This document shows, piece after piece, positions 32,891 through 41,563 of a DNA stretch of 47,365 nt. The notes under the pieces are model-generated. The model saw only the letters and a program-made list of their open reading frames with translations. It was not told the DNA's origin and searched no databases. The stretch's first letter is position 1. The number at the start of each line of letters is the position of its first letter. The stretch is taken from positions 1 to 47,365 of the IMG/VR virus record IMGVR_UViG_3300035670_000356; one strand, written 5' to 3'. Made by a program: the position numbers and the translations under genes. Source of the stretch: a virus.

Positions 32891-33529
32891 ATGAGACTAC
32901 AAACTGTAGTAATCATAGGAAATGGCAAGACTTCTAGAGCAAATGTAGAAGCAATACTTAGTGATGTAATAACCGTACATAAAGAAAATATTCAGTTTGC
33001 TTTTATAGCAAGAAGCACGCAGTCTGAAGGCATCATATGGGCTCAACAGTACGTCGCTGAGCAGGGCCGAGTTGGCGTTGTATATGGTTCAGATTTATCC
33101 CTAGACCTAAAGAAACTAAAAGAAGACAACGCTGGTAGAACCATAGAGTTCTATGTGCTTTGGGATGATGAAGACTACGACTGCTTAGAGGCAGTTAGTT
33201 TTTGCCAAGAGAACAACATAGCTATGTTCGACTTAACAAATGGGCTCATAGCTATAAAACCATCTGTAAAGATAGAACAACCTGTACTAGTGGAGATGCC
33301 TGAAGTAGAAAAGATAACTAACCCTGAAGCTGGTTTAGTTAAAAAAGTTATTAAAACCGATGAGGAAGAGGAAGAAGAAGAGGAAGAGTTTGAGGACGAT
33401 GAGGAAGAGCTAGACTCCGAAGACATCATCCTTGAAGGTATACAAGAAATTGCTAGGGTGTTTGCCATGGCGATTGCTGCAGAACTCAAGACGATACTAA
33501 AGCCTGAGGCTGACAATGAAGATAAGTAA
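32891..33529 (+). CDS. Hypothetical protein with Rossmann-like start and acidic tract (212 aa)
   Basis: Residues 1-15 (LQTVVIIGNGKTSR) and a further beta-alpha pattern (FAFIARSTQSEGIIWAQQYVAEQGRVGVVYG; TIEFYVLWDDEDYDCLEAVSFCQENNIAMFDL) suggest a Rossmann-like alpha/beta fold, perhaps nucleotide binding. A Glu/Asp-rich tract of about 25 residues (from about residue 156) is followed by an amphipathic helix. I do not recognise the family. It opens the replication region, behind the masked ribosome binding site, so an early regulatory role is possible. Confidence 0.6.
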   Translation: MRLQTVVIIGNGKTSRANVEAILSDVITVHKENIQFAFIARSTQSEGIIWAQQYVAEQGRVGVVYGSDLSLDLKKLKEDNAGRTIEFYVLWDDEDYDCLEAVSFCQENNIAMFDLTNGLIAIKPSVKIEQPVLVEMPEVEKITNPEAGLVKKVIKTDEEEEEEEEEFEDDEEELDSEDIILEGIQEIARVFAMAIAAELKTILKPEADNEDK

Positions 33530-34367
33530 ATTGGCACGAGAGTGGCTGGTTTACTTTTCTAACCACCCTCATGTCCGCATAAACACCCGCTCTTTAGTTG
33601 AGCGAGGCCTAAGCCGTAGGAAGAGCCAATCAGTCATTAGGGAGCTTCTAGAGGCAGGTTATTTGAAGTCTAGAAAGAACTCCCGGATAGGTACAAAGCT
33701 AGAGCTAGACACTACCACTCTGGTATCGTCCGATATAGCTGTATATAGCCATACTGGCTCAAGCTATATTTCTAATAGCGAAATAGCTCCAGCTGTATTT
33801 CTATATAAGCAGGTTAGTGAATATTTGTCCGACGGAGTCGGACCTAAAGGAGAAACCATGGGTTGGGATATATTCAAACCGACGAGTGACCCCAAAGCCG
33901 AAATGCTTGAAGAGCGTCGTAAGTTTGAAGAGCGCAAGAAAGCCGAGTACCGCGAAGAGCGTTCCAAGAAGCAAGCCGAGAGGCGAGTCCACCGCTCTAA
34001 GGTTCCCACCGACCTATGGAAGTCCCAAGATGTGGCGCATGAGTTTGCCGACCGCCTTATGGACTTTTGGGATATCCCGCCGTTCCGCGTAATTAATTCC
34101 AGATTCGTCCCCGCGCTTGCACAGATGAGAAAGACCCTAGATACCAACGGCACCATAGAGCTCGTTATGATGGAGCTGTTCTTTGGTTCTATCCAGCATG
34201 ACAAGTACAACGATGCGGACCACCTATGGAGAGCCTTTATCAAGATGGCCCCTTCTTTCGTTGAGCAAGCCCGTCGTTCTGTAGTTACACCAGAGGAGGC
34301 TGTGACCAACAAGATTGATGCCGAGGTTCAGGCAGACAAGAAGCTATCTAGGTTTGAGGAGGAATAG
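33516..34367 (+). CDS. Winged-helix DNA-binding protein, possible replication initiator (283 aa)
   Basis: The first ~60 residues (LAREWLVYFSNHPHVRINTRSLVERGLSRRKSQSVIRELLEAGYLKSRK) form a winged helix-turn-helix. A charged helical linker follows (~135-165, Arg/Glu/Lys-rich), then a folded C-terminal helical domain (DLWKSQDVAHEFADRLMDFWDIPPF; LAQMRKTLDTNGTIELVMMELFF). The combination and the position directly upstream of a DnaC-like loader and DnaB helicase resemble phage initiator proteins of DnaD/gpO type. It overlaps the next gene by TAGTG. Confidence 0.6.
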   Translation: MKISKLAREWLVYFSNHPHVRINTRSLVERGLSRRKSQSVIRELLEAGYLKSRKNSRIGTKLELDTTTLVSSDIAVYSHTGSSYISNSEIAPAVFLYKQVSEYLSDGVGPKGETMGWDIFKPTSDPKAEMLEERRKFEERKKAEYREERSKKQAERRVHRSKVPTDLWKSQDVAHEFADRLMDFWDIPPFRVINSRFVPALAQMRKTLDTNGTIELVMMELFFGSIQHDKYNDADHLWRAFIKMAPSFVEQARRSVVTPEEAVTNKIDAEVQADKKLSRFEEE

Positions 34368-35053
34368 TGTTCGATATAAACGAAGTGCCTATCCGACGTA
34401 GGACTTGGATACAGATGGCAAACCTGCCAAAGGCCCGTGTGGGCTGGGAATTGGGTGACTGTACAGACGTACCCCAGGCTGACCTAGAACGGGTCTCTAA
34501 ATGGCTCACAGGGCTCTACAAGGGCATCGTGGTCGGCGCCACAGGAAAGGATACGTGCGGCGTAGGACTACTCCTCTACGGCCTTCCAGGGCGCGGTAAG
34601 ACGGCATTGGCAGCCTCTATCCTCCAGGAAATCATGCGCCATGCCACTCCTGAGGCCTTAAAGATGGAGGATGGCAAGGTCTTGGTACGCCCCTGCTACT
34701 TCACGACTTTTAGCGCCCTTCTAGACCTGAAAGGCGCCAATATGGATGAACCTGAGGAATCAGAGGCAAGCCTGTTCAACGGCATATTTGGGACCAACAA
34801 GTCCGATGCCTACAATGTCAGGGTCTTGGTCTTAGATGATGTCGGGCGCGAACACGCCAGTCTCTCTGGCTGGCAGAAGAGTGTTCTTCATCACTTGCTT
34901 AGGACCCGCTACAACAACGGTCTTCCAACTATCGTAACCTCAAATGTGTTGAAGAAAGAATGGGCTGCTCTCTACGGTGATGCAACCGCATCTTTTGTAG
35001 ACGAAGCCTTTGTTCCCCTATCAATGGACAACGAAGACTTGAGGAGACTATGA
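34367..35053 (+). CDS. DnaC-like AAA+ helicase loader (228 aa)
   Basis: Start GTG 34367 follows GAGGAGGAA. The protein carries a Walker A motif GLPGRGKTA with Lys78, a Walker B LVLDDVG, and sensor-like TSN in IVTSNVLKKEW, all as in DnaC-type loaders. It lacks an obvious zinc finger. It probably loads the DnaB-like helicase encoded at 35753 onto DNA opened by the upstream wHTH protein. It overlaps the following gene. Confidence 0.85.
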   Translation: MFDINEVPIRRRTWIQMANLPKARVGWELGDCTDVPQADLERVSKWLTGLYKGIVVGATGKDTCGVGLLLYGLPGRGKTALAASILQEIMRHATPEALKMEDGKVLVRPCYFTTFSALLDLKGANMDEPEESEASLFNGIFGTNKSDAYNVRVLVLDDVGREHASLSGWQKSVLHHLLRTRYNNGLPTIVTSNVLKKEWAALYGDATASFVDEAFVPLSMDNEDLRRL

Positions 35054-35349
35054 ACGAGTACCGGCTATTGCAGGTGTTCCTAAGCACAAGCTCTACAAAC
35101 CCAGGCCCAGGAATTTTTGAGGTTTACGGAGATGAAGAGCAGAACTTGAAATGTTCATGCCCAGGATTTAACGTCAAAGGAACATGCAAGCACACTAAGT
35201 ACGTGAACCTGCGTATTGATGAGAACGATGGTGTGTATCCTGTTGAAATTTCAACTAAAGCTTCGGTAGCCGAGGCTGAATTGGCTAAGAATGACCCCGA
35301 TAAATTTAGGGAATTCCTAATTAAATACGGGAAAATTGAGGTTTTCTAA
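35050..35349 (+). CDS. SWIM zinc-finger protein (99 aa)
   Basis: C35-x-C37 ... C46-x-H48 (CSCPGF then CKHT) is the C-x-C-x8-C-x-H SWIM signature, a zinc-binding DNA or protein interaction motif. The remainder is a short helix-strand frame. It overlaps both neighbours and sits between helicase loader and helicase, so it probably acts in replication or repair. Stand-alone SWIM proteins in phages have no fixed role. Confidence 0.8.
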   Translation: MNEYRLLQVFLSTSSTNPGPGIFEVYGDEEQNLKCSCPGFNVKGTCKHTKYVNLRIDENDGVYPVEISTKASVAEAELAKNDPDKFREFLIKYGKIEVF

Positions 35350-35756
35350 TGCAGAACGGGGATATAAGCAACGCTTTGCCTCCACGGTTCTTGGTTACGC
35401 TTGATGTGATAACTGATGAATACGTGGACGAGCAGAAGATTTGGCGCATAATCCCCGTCAAGAGAACTAAGACGCACTACAACAGACTTGTTTTAAGTCA
35501 TCTATACGTGACTTCCTTAAAGCGCGGGTGGACCTTAGAACTGATTGGATATGGGAAAACAGACGAGGAGATGGTTGAAGTAATGCAATATCTTGACCAG
35601 TACGGCACTAATCCGTTTAGATATGCCTCTGGGTACAAGTCAATTGACGCACTTGTCAGCCAATTGCCATACAGGCCAGAGATTGCAGGAGTTATAGATA
35701 TGCCAACGAACCTACTTCGTTACGGAAGTTGGGGAATGGATTTCCCACGACTATGA
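35349..35756 (+). CDS. Hypothetical protein (135 aa)
   Basis: The gene overlaps the stop of its upstream neighbour and its own TGA overlaps the helicase ATG. The product has strands in its N-terminal half (PRFLVTLDVITDEYVDE; IWRIIPVKRTKTHYNRLVLSHLYVTSLKRGWTLELIGYG) and an acidic helix (KTDEEMVEVMQYLDQYG). No known motif is visible. Placement inside the replication operon suggests a replication-related role only by association. Confidence 0.6.
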   Translation: MQNGDISNALPPRFLVTLDVITDEYVDEQKIWRIIPVKRTKTHYNRLVLSHLYVTSLKRGWTLELIGYGKTDEEMVEVMQYLDQYGTNPFRYASGYKSIDALVSQLPYRPEIAGVIDMPTNLLRYGSWGMDFPRL

Positions 35757-36979
35757 CAAACGAATCTCGCTTACTTAGTTCTGCAATTGCTCACCGCGAT
35801 TTATCTCCATTGTTCGAGCGCGGTGCCCGCGACTCTTGGTTCGTAGATGAAGAAGACCGCCGTATATGGGTGTTTCTGCGCACACACTTTTCAAAGTATG
35901 GCGAGTGCCCAAGCATCGAAGTTGTTAACGATAACTTCCCTACCTACAAGCTTTTAGATGTTGCAGACTCCATTGACTACCTAATTGACGACCTGATTGC
36001 AAAGCGTCGCAAGGTTGCAACTAGCAACATGTTGCGTGAGGCAATTACAAAGATTGAAAGAGAGCAAGACCACGAAGGAGCCTTACTTGCTCTGCAGAGC
36101 GGTATCGTTCAAATTGAGCAGAGCGGTCTTAGCCAAACCTCTGATGTAAACCTAATCAAGACCACCGAAGAGCGGTGGGAGGAGTACCAAGCTCTTAAGT
36201 TAAACCCGGGACTACTTGGATGGCCTACTGGATTTCCAACTATTGACTCTGTAACTAATGGTTTACAGAACGGCCAGTTGTTAGTTCTAACCGCTCAACC
36301 AAAGACCGGTAAGTCCACGTTGCTTATGCAGATTGCCCATAACATTCACAAGGCTGGAGCTGTTCCGTTGTTCCAGTCTTTTGAGATGAGTAACTCTGAA
36401 CAGCAGAAACGTTACGACATTATGCGAGCGCAGATTTCTTATCAGCGTTTGATTACAGGTACTCTCACTCCAGAAGAAGAGGCTCGTTACAGAAACTCAC
36501 TTTCTGATATGTCTGAGGACGAGCATAACTTTTGGTTGGTAGATGCGGTTAACGGAGCCACAGTTTCAGCTATTGCTAGCAAAGTTCAGACGCTTCAACC
36601 TGACATCATCTTTATTGATGGCGTTTATCTAATGATTGATGAGCAGAGCGGAGAGTCCAACACACCTCTTGCTATTACTAACATAACTCGTTCTCTAAAG
36701 CGCCTAGCTCAGAAGTTTAATAAACCAGTATTTATAACAACTCAGTCTTTGACATGGAAGATGCGCAAAGGCAAGGTCACTTCGGACTCAATTGGTTACT
36801 CATCTTCGTTCTTCCAAGACGCGGACGTACTCTTTGGTCTTGAGCGAGAAGATGAAAACATTGACGACACTCGTATATTTAAAGTCATGAACGCAAGAAA
36901 TTCTGGGCCAGTAGAGACCTCACTTTTGTTTACATTCGACACTGGACAGTTCAGAGAACTAACAGGCGATGACATATGA
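35753..36979 (+). CDS. DnaB-like replicative helicase (408 aa)
   Basis: I choose ATG 35753, which overlaps the previous TGA, over an in-frame TTG at 35729 without support. The N-terminal ~110 residues are helical like DnaB-N (ESRLLSSAIAHRDLSPLFERGARDSWF). The RecA-like C-terminal domain has Walker A AQPKTGKSTLL (Lys187), a FQSFEMSNSEQQ segment, Walker B PDIIFIDGVYLM and KPVFITTQSLTWKMRKG, consistent with F4-type replicative helicases. It should unwind DNA ahead of the polymerase, loaded by the DnaC-like protein. Confidence 0.9.
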   Translation: MTNESRLLSSAIAHRDLSPLFERGARDSWFVDEEDRRIWVFLRTHFSKYGECPSIEVVNDNFPTYKLLDVADSIDYLIDDLIAKRRKVATSNMLREAITKIEREQDHEGALLALQSGIVQIEQSGLSQTSDVNLIKTTEERWEEYQALKLNPGLLGWPTGFPTIDSVTNGLQNGQLLVLTAQPKTGKSTLLMQIAHNIHKAGAVPLFQSFEMSNSEQQKRYDIMRAQISYQRLITGTLTPEEEARYRNSLSDMSEDEHNFWLVDAVNGATVSAIASKVQTLQPDIIFIDGVYLMIDEQSGESNTPLAITNITRSLKRLAQKFNKPVFITTQSLTWKMRKGKVTSDSIGYSSSFFQDADVLFGLEREDENIDDTRIFKVMNARNSGPVETSLLFTFDTGQFRELTGDDI

Positions 36980-37935
36980 CAATAGAAGAGATGGAGGAGA
37001 TTCTTGCCCGTCTCAATATGGATGTGGTAGGAATCAACGGCTCCGAAATACGTTCGTTTTGCCCAGGTCATTTAGAGATTAAGGGTAAGGAAGACTCCAA
37101 CCCTTCTTGGTATATAAATTCAGACACTGGCGCTCACATATGTTTTTCTTGTGGTTTTAAGGGCAGTCTTTTATCCCTAATAGCGTATGTAAAAGGCTTT
37201 AAGGATGTTCACGGAAATCTTGATTACGCAGATGCAAAAGATTGGCTGTACTTAGAGAATACTGACTTGTCGCTCCTTTTGGAGAGGGCTGAAAGAAAAC
37301 CTAAAACTGAAGATGTATTCAAAGAGGTGACTGAGATTAGCGACGCCCGCTTAGCTATTTTCACAGACCCTCCCGCTGATGCCTTGTCGGCTCGCGGTTT
37401 GACCCTAGCTGCTGCTAGAAAATATCAATTGTTGTGGGACCCCAAACACAGCAACTGGGTCACGCCCATACGTGACCCTTTTACAAACGAACTTATGGGG
37501 TGGCAGGAGAAAGGTTATGAGAAACGCTTTTTCAGGAATTATCCTACCGGGATTGAAAAGGGCAAAGCCCTCTTTGGTTTTGCTCAGTATTCTGGCGGGC
37601 GGCTTGTTGTTGTTGAATCTCCTCTAGATGTTGTACGCCTAGAGTCGGTTGGCGTTTCTGGTGGGGTTGCTACCTTTGGAGCCCTAGTGACCAAAGAGCA
37701 GATAAACCTCATTAGAGGCGCCGACCAAATATTTTTTGCGTTTGACCATGATGACGCTGGTAAACTTGCTTCTGAAAAAGTTTTGGAACTGTCTTCTAAA
37801 TATCAGTTTGAAGCTTGGTTCTTTAACTACTCACACACAGATATGAAAGACGTGGGCGCTATGAGTAAGTCTGAGATACTTCAAGGACTTGAGAGCGCTC
37901 GCCATTCTTTACACGGTTCAAAGGCATTAACGTGA
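36976..37935 (+). CDS. DNA primase, CHC2 zinc finger plus Toprim (319 aa)
   Basis: The CHC2 zinc finger is seen as C29-x2-H32 and C56-x2-C59 (FCPGH and CFSCG). The Toprim part has VVVESPLDVV with catalytic Glu214 and FAFDHDDAG with D257, D259 and D260. It is shorter than cellular DnaG and lacks the C-terminal helicase-binding domain, as in many phage primases. It is overlapped by the helicase stop and probably synthesises RNA primers for lagging strands. Confidence 0.92.
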   Translation: MTIEEMEEILARLNMDVVGINGSEIRSFCPGHLEIKGKEDSNPSWYINSDTGAHICFSCGFKGSLLSLIAYVKGFKDVHGNLDYADAKDWLYLENTDLSLLLERAERKPKTEDVFKEVTEISDARLAIFTDPPADALSARGLTLAAARKYQLLWDPKHSNWVTPIRDPFTNELMGWQEKGYEKRFFRNYPTGIEKGKALFGFAQYSGGRLVVVESPLDVVRLESVGVSGGVATFGALVTKEQINLIRGADQIFFAFDHDDAGKLASEKVLELSSKYQFEAWFFNYSHTDMKDVGAMSKSEILQGLESARHSLHGSKALT

Positions 37936-38141
37936 ATAGTTACGAAGATGCCATTAAAGTTGTAAAAGAGTTCTACTACAGATGTCCAAATATAGAGGAC
38001 CACAAGTGCTATACCTGGTGGCGTCACGAACAATGCGCTGTGCTCATGGCTATTCTTTTTGTTTTAACCAAAGACCCAGTCTACGACTTAGGTGAGTCGG
38101 GAGATTGGTGGGATAGGTTTTTTGATGACATTCAAAGGTGA
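37932..38141 (+). CDS. Small hypothetical protein (69 aa)
   Basis: GTG 37932 overlaps the primase stop. The product is acidic and aromatic-rich with a Trp/Cys cluster (FYYRCPNIEDHKCYTWWRHEQCAVL) and ends in GDWWDRFFDDIQR. The three Cys and two His could bind metal, but no family is recognised. It overlaps the SNF2 gene start, so it is probably translated by coupling. Confidence 0.6.
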   Translation: MNSYEDAIKVVKEFYYRCPNIEDHKCYTWWRHEQCAVLMAILFVLTKDPVYDLGESGDWWDRFFDDIQR

Positions 38142-39708
38142 GCTACTTCCATATCAACCAGAGGCCGTTGACAAGATGTGTGAGCGGAAAAAGATGCTGG
38201 TTGCTTATGACTTGGGGTTAGGCAAAACAGTATTAACTATTGCCGCTTTAGAGCGCTTAATGGATGAGGGTGCGATTACAGAACCTGGAATTATTATCTG
38301 TTTGTCTAGCTTAAAGTATCAATGGTCTAATCAGATTAAAAAGTTTACCGAGGGCACGTCTAAGTCAATCGTTATAGACGGCACTCCTAAGCAGAGAGAA
38401 GACCAGTACAACAAAGCCTACCGTTGGAAAGACTCAAAAATAGACTACGTAATCGTTAACTACGAGCAGGTAGTGAACGACTGGAAGTTTATACAAAAGC
38501 TTCCTAGGGGTTTTATTGTTATTGACGAGGCTACAGCTATCAAGTCATTTCGTTCTAAAAGGTCTAGAGCTGTAAAGAAACTAGCAGACGCTCCTTACAA
38601 GTTTGCTCTTACCGGCACTCCAATTGAAAATGGTAAACCAGAAGAGCTATTCAGCATAATGCAGTTTGTAGATGACAAGGTTTTAGGGAGGTTTGATATC
38701 TTTGATGCAGCATTTATTGTACGTAATCATTGGGGTGGTGTTAGGCGGTATAGGAACCTTCCTACTTTGCATTCTCGTCTTAAGGAAGCTTGTGTTAGGA
38801 AATCGCAAAAAGACCCAGATGTCGCCCCGTATCTTCCAGATGCTATTTATAAAGAACCGATACAAGTAGTTCTTGACCGTAAGTCTGCAAAGTTATACAA
38901 ACAGATAATTGACGATGTTCTAATTGACTTAGACACAGCGCAGACTATCTTTGGCTCAAACTTTAATTTGTTGGCTCATTATGGATACGACCGCTCCTCT
39001 TCTCAAGGCGATGAGCTACGAGGCAAGATAATGTCTAAAATTGGATGCTTGAAGATGCTTTGTTGTTCTCCAGAGCTTTTACGGACTAGCGCCAGAAAGT
39101 TTTCACAAGCAAATGGGGAAGGCTCTGCGTATGCCTATGACCTAGAACAGGCAGGGCTTTTAGACGGCCTTCCCAATACAAAGCTAGATATCCTTATAGA
39201 TTACGCTAGTGATTTTTTAGCACAACAAGAGACAAACAAACTAGTCATATTCTGCACTTACGTTGACATACTCGACATGATTGCAGAACGCCTGGGCCCA
39301 GATATGTGTCGGATTTATTCAGGACGCATAGACGCTAAGACTAAAGAGGAGAACAAGGTTGCTTTCAATACAGACCCTGCTGTACGTGTGCTTATATCTA
39401 GCGATGCTGGGGGGTATGGTGTTGACCTACCGGCTGCTAACCAACTTATTAACTTCGATTTACCTTGGTCTTCTGGTTCGGCAACACAGCGAAACGGAAG
39501 AATAAATAGGGCTTCTTCGGAATGGCCCACCATAGTCATACAAGACATCCTTGTCAGCGGTTCTATTGAGATTCGACAACACGAGGCTCTTCAACAGAAG
39601 AACGCCGTTGCCTCAGCGGTCATAGATGGACAAGGCATAAATGACAAGGGCGGGGTTGACTTAACTATCGGTAGTCTGACCCAGTTCCTTCGGGCTGCTG
39701 CTGTTTGA
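38125..39708 (+). CDS. SNF2-family DEAD-like ATPase/helicase (527 aa)
   Basis: I prefer ATG 38125 because the conserved start F-K-G-E-L-L-P-Y-Q follows; the in-frame GTG at 38092 would add eleven unrelated residues. Motif I is DLGLGKT (29-35), motif II IDEATAIKS, motif III LTGTPIENG, and the second RecA-like domain ends with INFDLPWSSGSATQRNGRINR (motifs V and VI). SNF2 enzymes move along double-stranded DNA. In phages such proteins may remodel replication forks or recombination intermediates. No methylase or nuclease partner is adjacent. Confidence 0.9.
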   Translation: MTFKGELLPYQPEAVDKMCERKKMLVAYDLGLGKTVLTIAALERLMDEGAITEPGIIICLSSLKYQWSNQIKKFTEGTSKSIVIDGTPKQREDQYNKAYRWKDSKIDYVIVNYEQVVNDWKFIQKLPRGFIVIDEATAIKSFRSKRSRAVKKLADAPYKFALTGTPIENGKPEELFSIMQFVDDKVLGRFDIFDAAFIVRNHWGGVRRYRNLPTLHSRLKEACVRKSQKDPDVAPYLPDAIYKEPIQVVLDRKSAKLYKQIIDDVLIDLDTAQTIFGSNFNLLAHYGYDRSSSQGDELRGKIMSKIGCLKMLCCSPELLRTSARKFSQANGEGSAYAYDLEQAGLLDGLPNTKLDILIDYASDFLAQQETNKLVIFCTYVDILDMIAERLGPDMCRIYSGRIDAKTKEENKVAFNTDPAVRVLISSDAGGYGVDLPAANQLINFDLPWSSGSATQRNGRINRASSEWPTIVIQDILVSGSIEIRQHEALQQKNAVASAVIDGQGINDKGGVDLTIGSLTQFLRAAAV

Positions 39709-39775
39709 TTTTGTCAAATGTGGCCCAGCTCACACGCCGAGTCCTGTTATATAGTTTTAAGCCTATATTTTAGTG

Positions 39776-39800
39776 TTTTAAGGTGTTAAAATATTTAAAT
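39776..39800 (+). promoter_or_regulatory. Candidate operator for the ribbon-helix-helix gene
   Basis: TTTTAA-GGTG-TTAAAA (39776-39791) is a perfect 6-bp inverted repeat, and the start codon is preceded by a second palindrome, ATTTAAAT (39793-39800). Another TTTTAA lies at 39755-39760. The surrounding 90-base gap is AT-rich. Short palindromes directly upstream of their own gene are typical operators of ribbon-helix-helix repressors. No clear -35/-10 pair is visible. Confidence 0.5.
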
Positions 39801-39954
39801 GCCTAATGCACCTAAGACGCCTACCCGTACCATCCGCGTATCGGACGAGCTGTGGACCGCTGTTCAGGCTAAGGCTGCCCAAGAAGCGGTAACCGTGACT
39901 AGCGTAATTATTAAAGCTTTAGAGGAATACGTCTCAGGTATTGACAACAACTAG
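39799..39954 (+). CDS. Ribbon-helix-helix transcriptional regulator (51 aa)
   Basis: ATG 39799 opens a 51-residue frame ending at TAG 39952-39954. The sequence is the classic RHH pattern: a short strand TRTIRVSDELW, a helix WTAVQAKAAQEAV, then SVIIKALEEYV. Such proteins dimerise and place the beta ribbon in the DNA major groove. There is no nearby toxin gene, so it is likelier a stand-alone phage regulator than an antitoxin. The gene has no strong ribosome binding site close to ATG. Confidence 0.8.
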   Translation: MPNAPKTPTRTIRVSDELWTAVQAKAAQEAVTVTSVIIKALEEYVSGIDNN

Positions 39955-39996
39955 CTCTTGGCTCTAAGTTTGTACCCAACCTAATGGGAGGTACAA

Positions 39997-40419
39997 ATGA
40001 CAATGCCAGAAGCAATTTCGCTAGACATTATAAAGTCAGAAGTTAGACAGTATCAAGCTCTTAAAGATGAAGTAGAGCTACTTAATAAAAGAAAAGACGA
40101 CGTTAAAGGTCGTATATTTCAAAGCGCTGAAACTCAAGGAGAACAGAACGACAGAGGTCATTTTGTTCTAGAGATTGATGATGAAGTAAGCGGTATCAAG
40201 CGAGTAGTTAAACAACGACGCGCTTCTAAATCTTTTAATCCAGAAGCAGCAGAGGTACTTCTTACACAGAAAGAACTACGCGACTCATGCGTTAAAACTG
40301 TTGAGTTGTTGGATGAAGACGCCATTATGGCTGCTTACTATGAAGGCAAGTTAACTGATGCCGACATTGATTTAATGTTCCCCGACAAAATTACCTGGGC
40401 TCTTATTCTGGAGAAGTAA
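39997..40419 (+). CDS. Hypothetical protein with coiled-coil start (140 aa)
   Basis: ATG 39997 follows GGGAGG. Residues ~10-40 (IIKSEVRQYQALKDEVELLNKRKDDVKGRIF) look like a coiled coil; the rest is mixed and acidic, with FNPEAAEVLLTQKELRDSCVKT and MFPDKITWALILEK. The coiled coil plus a compact domain resembles small recombination or host nuclease inhibitors, but I cannot name a family. It overlaps the next gene by TAATG. Confidence 0.6.
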   Translation: MTMPEAISLDIIKSEVRQYQALKDEVELLNKRKDDVKGRIFQSAETQGEQNDRGHFVLEIDDEVSGIKRVVKQRRASKSFNPEAAEVLLTQKELRDSCVKTVELLDEDAIMAAYYEGKLTDADIDLMFPDKITWALILEK

Positions 40420-40877
40420 TGTCTTCAGACTTTATTGAGGAGACTTTTTCAGGTCTCGATGCTTATTACCCAAATAGTAAACGTAAGCGTCGTCCTGTTG
40501 AGACAAAGAAACAAGTAAAGTCTGAGTCTTGGGAAGATGATTTTTACGAAAAGATGATTGGTGGTGTGAACAGACAAATGTATACATTGGGTTCACTAGC
40601 CAAAGCATTGAACAGGTCCCCAAAGACATTGCGTCAATGGATGGACGATGATAAGTTTCCACTTGCGCCTTACAGGCTTCCAGATAAAACTGGACGTAAT
40701 GGAAAGGTCTACGCCGGTCGTAGGCTTTACAGTAAGGCTATGGTGGAGGCTGCGGTAAAGATATTTACCTCAGCTGGACTGCTACACGCGGATAAGGTAG
40801 ACTGGTCAATGCACCGGAATCTCGTTGATGAGATTGCCGAGGCGTGGGCCACAATCCGCGCAAACGAACTAACCTAA
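40419..40877 (+). CDS. MerR-like HTH DNA-binding protein (152 aa)
   Basis: After a basic, flexible N-terminus (SKRKRRPVETKK) residues ~54-115 contain YTLGSLAKALNRSPKTLRQWMDDDKF, a MerR/excisionase-type helix-turn-helix with the wing RRLYSKAMVEAAVKIF. Such proteins bind DNA as regulators or architectural factors. The position between replication genes and the single-strand-binding protein suggests control of early expression, but no operator can be pointed out. Confidence 0.75.
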   Translation: MSSDFIEETFSGLDAYYPNSKRKRRPVETKKQVKSESWEDDFYEKMIGGVNRQMYTLGSLAKALNRSPKTLRQWMDDDKFPLAPYRLPDKTGRNGKVYAGRRLYSKAMVEAAVKIFTSAGLLHADKVDWSMHRNLVDEIAEAWATIRANELT

Positions 40878-40890
40878 GGAGAAAAAGGCT

Positions 40891-41556
40891 ATGGCCATTC
40901 AGCAAGATGCCCCCGATGCTTCAGCTTATTTAACTGAAGACTCAATTGATGAGCGACCAGCTCAATCAACAACCAAGATGTCTGACGACATCGTTAAGTC
41001 CGGATGGGAAGCCGCAGAGAAACTTTCTGTTAGCTCATCCGATTTCCCAACTGAGGTTCGCTTTGTAGAAGGCGAATATCTCGTTCTCAAGTTCCTCGAT
41101 GCAGACGGCCCGTTTGCAAGTTACAAGCAACACTTCCTTAACAAAACAGGTAAGCGTTCTTACACTTGCTTGGGTGCTGTATGTCCTCTTTGCACAAAGC
41201 TTGAGGACCGTCCAGAGAACAAGCGTGCTTTTTCAGTGGTTAACTTTAGCCACGAAGAAGGACCAAAGAAGCAGATGATTGTTGCAGGCGCTCGCCTGTT
41301 TCAGGCAATTCACGCTGCTCACTTCTCTCCACAAGGACCGCTCAATCAAAACTATTGGGCTGTACTTCGTACAGGAAAGAATGCTGCAACCTCTTACACA
41401 ATCATGCCTGTAAAAGAGCGTGACTTGATGGAGGATTGGAAGATTGACCCTGCTATGGCCTCAGAGGCTATTGCAAACGTTGAGCCATATACGGCTGACG
41501 TAATTCAGAAACATTCAGTAGAAGAACTAGACGATATCGCGTCAGCACTTCTATAA
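40891..41556 (+). CDS. Single-stranded DNA-binding protein (221 aa)
   Basis: ATG 40891 lies close downstream of AAGGAGAAA. The central segment has FVEGEYLVLKFLDADGPFASYKQHFL, then CLGAVCPLC, a Cys cluster like the zinc site of T4 gp32-type and actinophage SSB proteins, and a VVNFSHEEGPKKQMIVAGARLF strand pair. The tail is acidic (VEELDDIASALL), typical of SSBs that recruit partners through their C-terminus. It sits just before the DNA polymerase. The hairpin at 41564 follows the gene. Confidence 0.75.
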   Translation: MAIQQDAPDASAYLTEDSIDERPAQSTTKMSDDIVKSGWEAAEKLSVSSSDFPTEVRFVEGEYLVLKFLDADGPFASYKQHFLNKTGKRSYTCLGAVCPLCTKLEDRPENKRAFSVVNFSHEEGPKKQMIVAGARLFQAIHAAHFSPQGPLNQNYWAVLRTGKNAATSYTIMPVKERDLMEDWKIDPAMASEAIANVEPYTADVIQKHSVEELDDIASALL

Positions 41557-41563
41557 GTAATTG

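Noticed and set aside
35729-35752. TTG start for the DnaB-like helicase
   Set aside because: It would extend into the preceding gene without a ribosome binding site; ATG 35753 overlaps the stop in the way seen at other junctions.
38092-38124. GTG start for the SNF2-like ATPase
   Set aside because: It adds eleven residues unlike the family; the conserved N-terminus starts directly after ATG 38125.
39799-39954. Toxin-antitoxin pair with the RHH protein as antitoxin
   Set aside because: Neither neighbour resembles a toxin: upstream is the SNF2-like ATPase and downstream a coiled-coil protein with no RelE, PIN or MazF motif.
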